Shown here piece by piece: positions 5,381 to 8,398 of a stretch of DNA of 8,398 nucleotides. The translations under genes were made by a program, and so were the position numbers. A model generated the notes under the pieces. It ran no database searches and had not been told where the DNA came from. It saw nothing but the letters and a program-made list of their open reading frames with translations. Source of the DNA: Bacteroidota bacterium (GTDB lineage Bacteria; Bacteroidota; Ignavibacteria; Ignavibacteriales; Ignavibacteriaceae); the NCBI GenBank assembly GCA_021796135.1, contig JAJYOQ010000161.1:1-8398 (forward strand), in the 5' to 3' direction. Within the stretch, counting starts at the first letter, position 1, and every line of letters begins with the position of its first letter.

Positions 5381-8300
5381 TTATAACCTATATCTAATTC
5401 CTAAATCCATTGTCCAACCATAACTTTCAGTGTATGTTGCTCTGGGGTCTGCTAAGTTATTTTGATACCCAACTGGATTGTTTATGTTTGCATAGTTAAA
5501 TAAAACTTCAAGTCCATTGACTGGGAGCTTTTGTGCAATTTGCAAATCCCATTTGGCAAATTGAGAAACATTGTTTTGAAATTCTGTTAAGTTTGGGAAA
5601 CTTGAAACCATTGAGCCAGTATATTGGTAAGACAACCAAAGATTGAATCCTTTATAATTATATCCAAAAGAGAAATTTGCTATACTTTTTGGTTGATTCA
5701 GAACAGGACCGGAATAAATAGAATCAACTGAAACTAGTTGTGTTATTGGTCTTCCTTTACTGTCATGCCCTGTTGTTATTAAGTTGGTTTTTGAGTATTC
5801 ATATTTGGTTGAAGAATTAATTAAAGTAAAGTTCACATCTAAAGAGATATAGTTAAATGGCTCCGGCAGATACCATAAGTTTGTTTGAGCTTCAAATTCT
5901 AATCCCTTTAAGTATACCGGAAAACTATGGTTCTGAGGTATGGTTATTACTACCGTTGATGTATTAGAAAAATATTGGCTAATATCATTACCAAATATCC
6001 AGGGTTGTCCTGATGTTCTAAAGATAGATGGTGTCCATATCATATTTTTAACAGTTTTATAGAACCCATCTATTGATAATAATCCAATTTTACTTCCGAA
6101 TATTGCAATCTGTGCATCAAAGTTTGACCAGAGTTCGGGTTTCAAATCCGGATTTCCGGATTGGTAAAATTCTTGACCGGATCCTCTATTAAGATAAACA
6201 TTTGGCAATAAATCATTATAATTCGGTCTGTTTAAAGTTTGTGTAAATGAAAACAATGTCTGTATCCAGCTTGCAGGTTTGACTTTAAGATGTACGTTCG
6301 GAAGCCAGTATTCATCATTATGAGTTGAGTCTGTCGAATACCCCGGTGCACGCTTAGGGTCTAGGAAGGAAACAGTTTCCTGCCACCAACCGCCTAAATT
6401 ATCTCTTACCTTTTCGTATCGTACTCCAGGAATAAAAGAAACAATATCGCCCAAATCAAATTCCCCCATCAAATAACCGGAATAATAATATTCACTTAAT
6501 TTCTGTGTATTCAACTTTATGCCCGCCCAATTAGGCTGGAAACCGATTTTACCATTTGCAAAAGCAGGAGGGGTTGCCTTTGGATTAATATTTATATAGT
6601 AATTTGAATAACTATTCCACCAGTCAAATACTTGATTTAACCGGTTAATGTTAGGATACCAGCCAAAATTATATTGACCCTTTAAAAAGTTATTAACTGT
6701 AGATTCATTTAGTCCATACATTGACATCATATTGGTTTGTGTTACACCTGCCCATGGAAGATACTGAGTTGCATAGCTTCCCCAGTTTGGATCCAAAATA
6801 ATAGGATTTCCTTCACCTCTATCATCATAATTTCTATCTCTTGAATTTAATTTATATTCGGCGCCGAACTTAATATAGCCTGAGATATAATCTCCCATTT
6901 GATAAGGAATTTTTGAATTAATATATGCATTAATATGCTTTTCAATCATATCATCAGCCGAGCGAGTCATATTATATAATTGAAAATTATTTAAAGTTGT
7001 TGCTGAGAGTCCGTCTGTTGCGCCCGCAAGTATTTGATTCAGCGGTAACCTTTCAACTGCCAAATTACCATAATTACTTAGACCCGGAACTATATCCGTA
7101 AACTGCCAATTCCTCGAATCCGGAGTGTAATCATGCGATTGAGAAAACGATAATCCTTCATCCAATTCAAAAGATTCAAACTGATGCACTGCCTTAAGTG
7201 AACCGATATACAATTCTGTATATATGTGTGGTATATCATTTATTGAATAACTTGCACTTCCGGTTGTTGGAGAGTAGGACTTGGTGACATCAGTATAATT
7301 CTGATCTGTGTGTGAGAAAAAGTTAGTGAAGGAAAGCTTTGTAACCGAAGATAGTCTGTAATCAAACACCAATGTCCCGGCATCCTTTCCGTTAATTCTA
7401 GTCTGGTCATTTAAGTTAATACCATTAGCATAAAGAGGAGCTAACTGTCCGACAGCTGGAACTGATACTATTTGATAACTAGCACTTAAAGTCTGTGCGC
7501 TCCTATTTACATTCTCAGCATCAAGGCTTAATAATATACCTAACTTATCATTAAAAAATCTATTGCTGACCGACCCCTGAAATATGTAGTTTTTCAAATA
7601 ATTATTTAGGTCGTTATAACCGCCTTGAGCCATTAAACTATATTTCAATCCGCTTGGCGCTTCATTTAGCTTTAGATTTATTACACCTGCTACTGCGTCA
7701 CCTTCCATATCAGATGTAATTGACTTAAAAACTTCTACTCCCTGAAGAGCGTATTCAGAAATACCGTTTATATCAGTAGCCCTTGTGTTGTCATCGGTAG
7801 ATGGCAGTGGAATACCATCTAATAAGACTTGAGTATATTTTGGATCTAAGCCGCGTATTACAACACCAGTGCCTTCTCCACCGGACCTTATAAGTGAAAT
7901 ACCGGGTAAACGCCCTATAGCTTCGGCAGCATTTGCATCCGGATTTTCTTGCAGACGATCAGATGAAACCACGTTCTTAATTGTATTTGAACTAATTTGC
8001 TCATTGATTGCTCCCTGCTGACCAACTCTTTGGGCTGTGACAACTACTTCCTTGCCCTTTATTGCAGTGATTTCTAGTTCTATATTAAGTTGTGTTACTT
8101 TATCAGGTTGAATTGAAACTTCGACCTTTTTAGTTTCATACCCTACATAAGAGACAGATATTTCTTGTCTTCCAGCTCCAACATTTCGTATGATGTAGTT
8201 CCCTTCAGCATCAGCAGCAGCACCATTGTTTGTCCCTAAGATCATAACAGTTGCATAGGGAAGTGCTTTCTTTGTGTCCGACCCAATAATCCGACCTTTA

Positions 8301-8398
8301 AGGGTCCCTTTTGATGTACTTTGCGAAAATACTATTCCCGCACCTGCAAAATAAAAAAATAGAAATACCAAAAGACTAAAGTGTATTTTAGTTTTCAT
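5381..8398 (-). CDS. TonB-dependent outer-membrane receptor with carboxypeptidase-regulatory-like N-terminal domain
   Basis: This 1005-residue protein is a predicted outer-membrane beta-barrel that takes up a bound ligand using TonB-transmitted energy. A signal peptide covers about residues 1-25 (basic start, hydrophobic core LLVFLFFYFAGAGIVFS). Residues 29-109 match a CarboxypepD_reg-like domain (GTLKGRIIG, ALPYATVMI, GNYIIRNVGAG, SYVGYE). A TonB-box-like stretch, EVVVTAQ, lies at 117-123. The plug spans about 136-245, with AAEAIGRLPGISL, VVIRGL, VLLDGIPLPS and DAVAGVINLKL. The remaining ~750 residues fit the barrel and end in DLGIRYRL rather than the usual terminal Phe. There is no STN domain, so FecR-type signalling is unlikely. 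The plug wording resembles the large carbohydrate-type TonB receptors of the LPG-V-RG group more than SusC, and no SusD gene follows. The start codon is the last three bases of the window, so its ribosome site and promoter are not visible. The substrate is unknown; the neighbouring secreted enzymes suggest an oligosaccharide (inference). Confidence 0.95.
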   Translation of the reverse strand: MKTKIHFSLLVFLFFYFAGAGIVFSQSTSKGTLKGRIIGSDTKKALPYATVMILGTNNGAAADAEGNYIIRNVGAGRQEISVSYVGYETKKVEVSIQPDKVTQLNIELEITAIKGKEVVVTAQRVGQQGAINEQISSNTIKNVVSSDRLQENPDANAAEAIGRLPGISLIRSGGEGTGVVIRGLDPKYTQVLLDGIPLPSTDDNTRATDINGISEYALQGVEVFKSITSDMEGDAVAGVINLKLNEAPSGLKYSLMAQGGYNDLNNYLKNYIFQGSVSNRFFNDKLGILLSLDAENVNRSAQTLSASYQIVSVPAVGQLAPLYANGINLNDQTRINGKDAGTLVFDYRLSSVTKLSFTNFFSHTDQNYTDVTKSYSPTTGSASYSINDIPHIYTELYIGSLKAVHQFESFELDEGLSFSQSHDYTPDSRNWQFTDIVPGLSNYGNLAVERLPLNQILAGATDGLSATTLNNFQLYNMTRSADDMIEKHINAYINSKIPYQMGDYISGYIKFGAEYKLNSRDRNYDDRGEGNPIILDPNWGSYATQYLPWAGVTQTNMMSMYGLNESTVNNFLKGQYNFGWYPNINRLNQVFDWWNSYSNYYININPKATPPAFANGKIGFQPNWAGIKLNTQKLSEYYYSGYLMGEFDLGDIVSFIPGVRYEKVRDNLGGWWQETVSFLDPKRAPGYSTDSTHNDEYWLPNVHLKVKPASWIQTLFSFTQTLNRPNYNDLLPNVYLNRGSGQEFYQSGNPDLKPELWSNFDAQIAIFGSKIGLLSIDGFYKTVKNMIWTPSIFRTSGQPWIFGNDISQYFSNTSTVVITIPQNHSFPVYLKGLEFEAQTNLWYLPEPFNYISLDVNFTLINSSTKYEYSKTNLITTGHDSKGRPITQLVSVDSIYSGPVLNQPKSIANFSFGYNYKGFNLWLSYQYTGSMVSSFPNLTEFQNNVSQFAKWDLQIAQKLPVNGLEVLFNYANINNPVGYQNNLADPRATYTESYGWTMDLGIRYRL

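Noticed and set aside
5381..8398. Assignment of the receptor as SusC
   Set aside because: There is no SusD neighbour, and the plug motifs fit other large TonB receptors better. The general receptor call is safer.

Overview
This is an AT-rich, single-direction segment with three large minus-strand genes, read from right to left. All three encode proteins for the cell envelope or for export. Two of them end in a type IX secretion (T9SS) C-terminal sorting domain containing the sequence NYPNPFNPST. From general knowledge, that form of the domain is characteristic of Ignavibacteria and relatives in the Bacteroidota/Chlorobiota (FCB) group. A large outer-membrane TonB-dependent receptor with a carboxypeptidase-regulatory-like N-terminal domain fits the same group. 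The species cannot be named from the window.

Layout in order of transcription: (1) 8398-5381, a complete 1005-residue TonB-dependent receptor whose start codon is the last three bases of the window. (2) A 206-bp gap with a clear Shine-Dalgarno site but no convincing terminator. (3) 5174-3378, a secreted 598-residue protein with a predicted right-handed beta-helix and a T9SS tail. (4) A 307-bp gap holding two successive intrinsic-terminator hairpins and a non-coding repeat. (5) 3070-404, a secreted protein of 888 residues: an N-terminal TIM-barrel-like region resembling the GH99/GH71/WbsX glycoside-hydrolase group, three tandem modules of about 139 residues that look like carbohydrate-binding jelly rolls, and a T9SS tail. 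(6) 403-1, non-coding sequence with a terminator and a second copy of the same non-coding repeat, interrupted by about 191 bp of unrelated sequence.

A working reading is a small glycan-use locus. The two T9SS cargo proteins would bind and cut a polysaccharide outside the cell, and the TonB-dependent receptor would import the products. No SusD-like lipoprotein lies next to the receptor, so this is not a classical SusC/SusD pair. The substrate is not readable from the sequence.

The most unusual structure is at the DNA level. The 3' ends of the two cargo genes (246 bp encoding the sorting domain) are near-identical, including runs of 59 and 49 identical bases. The similarity continues past the stop codons into a shared non-coding element with a GAAA-capped terminator hairpin. 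Secretion tail plus 3' non-coding region therefore looks like one cassette that has been copied between unrelated secreted enzymes.
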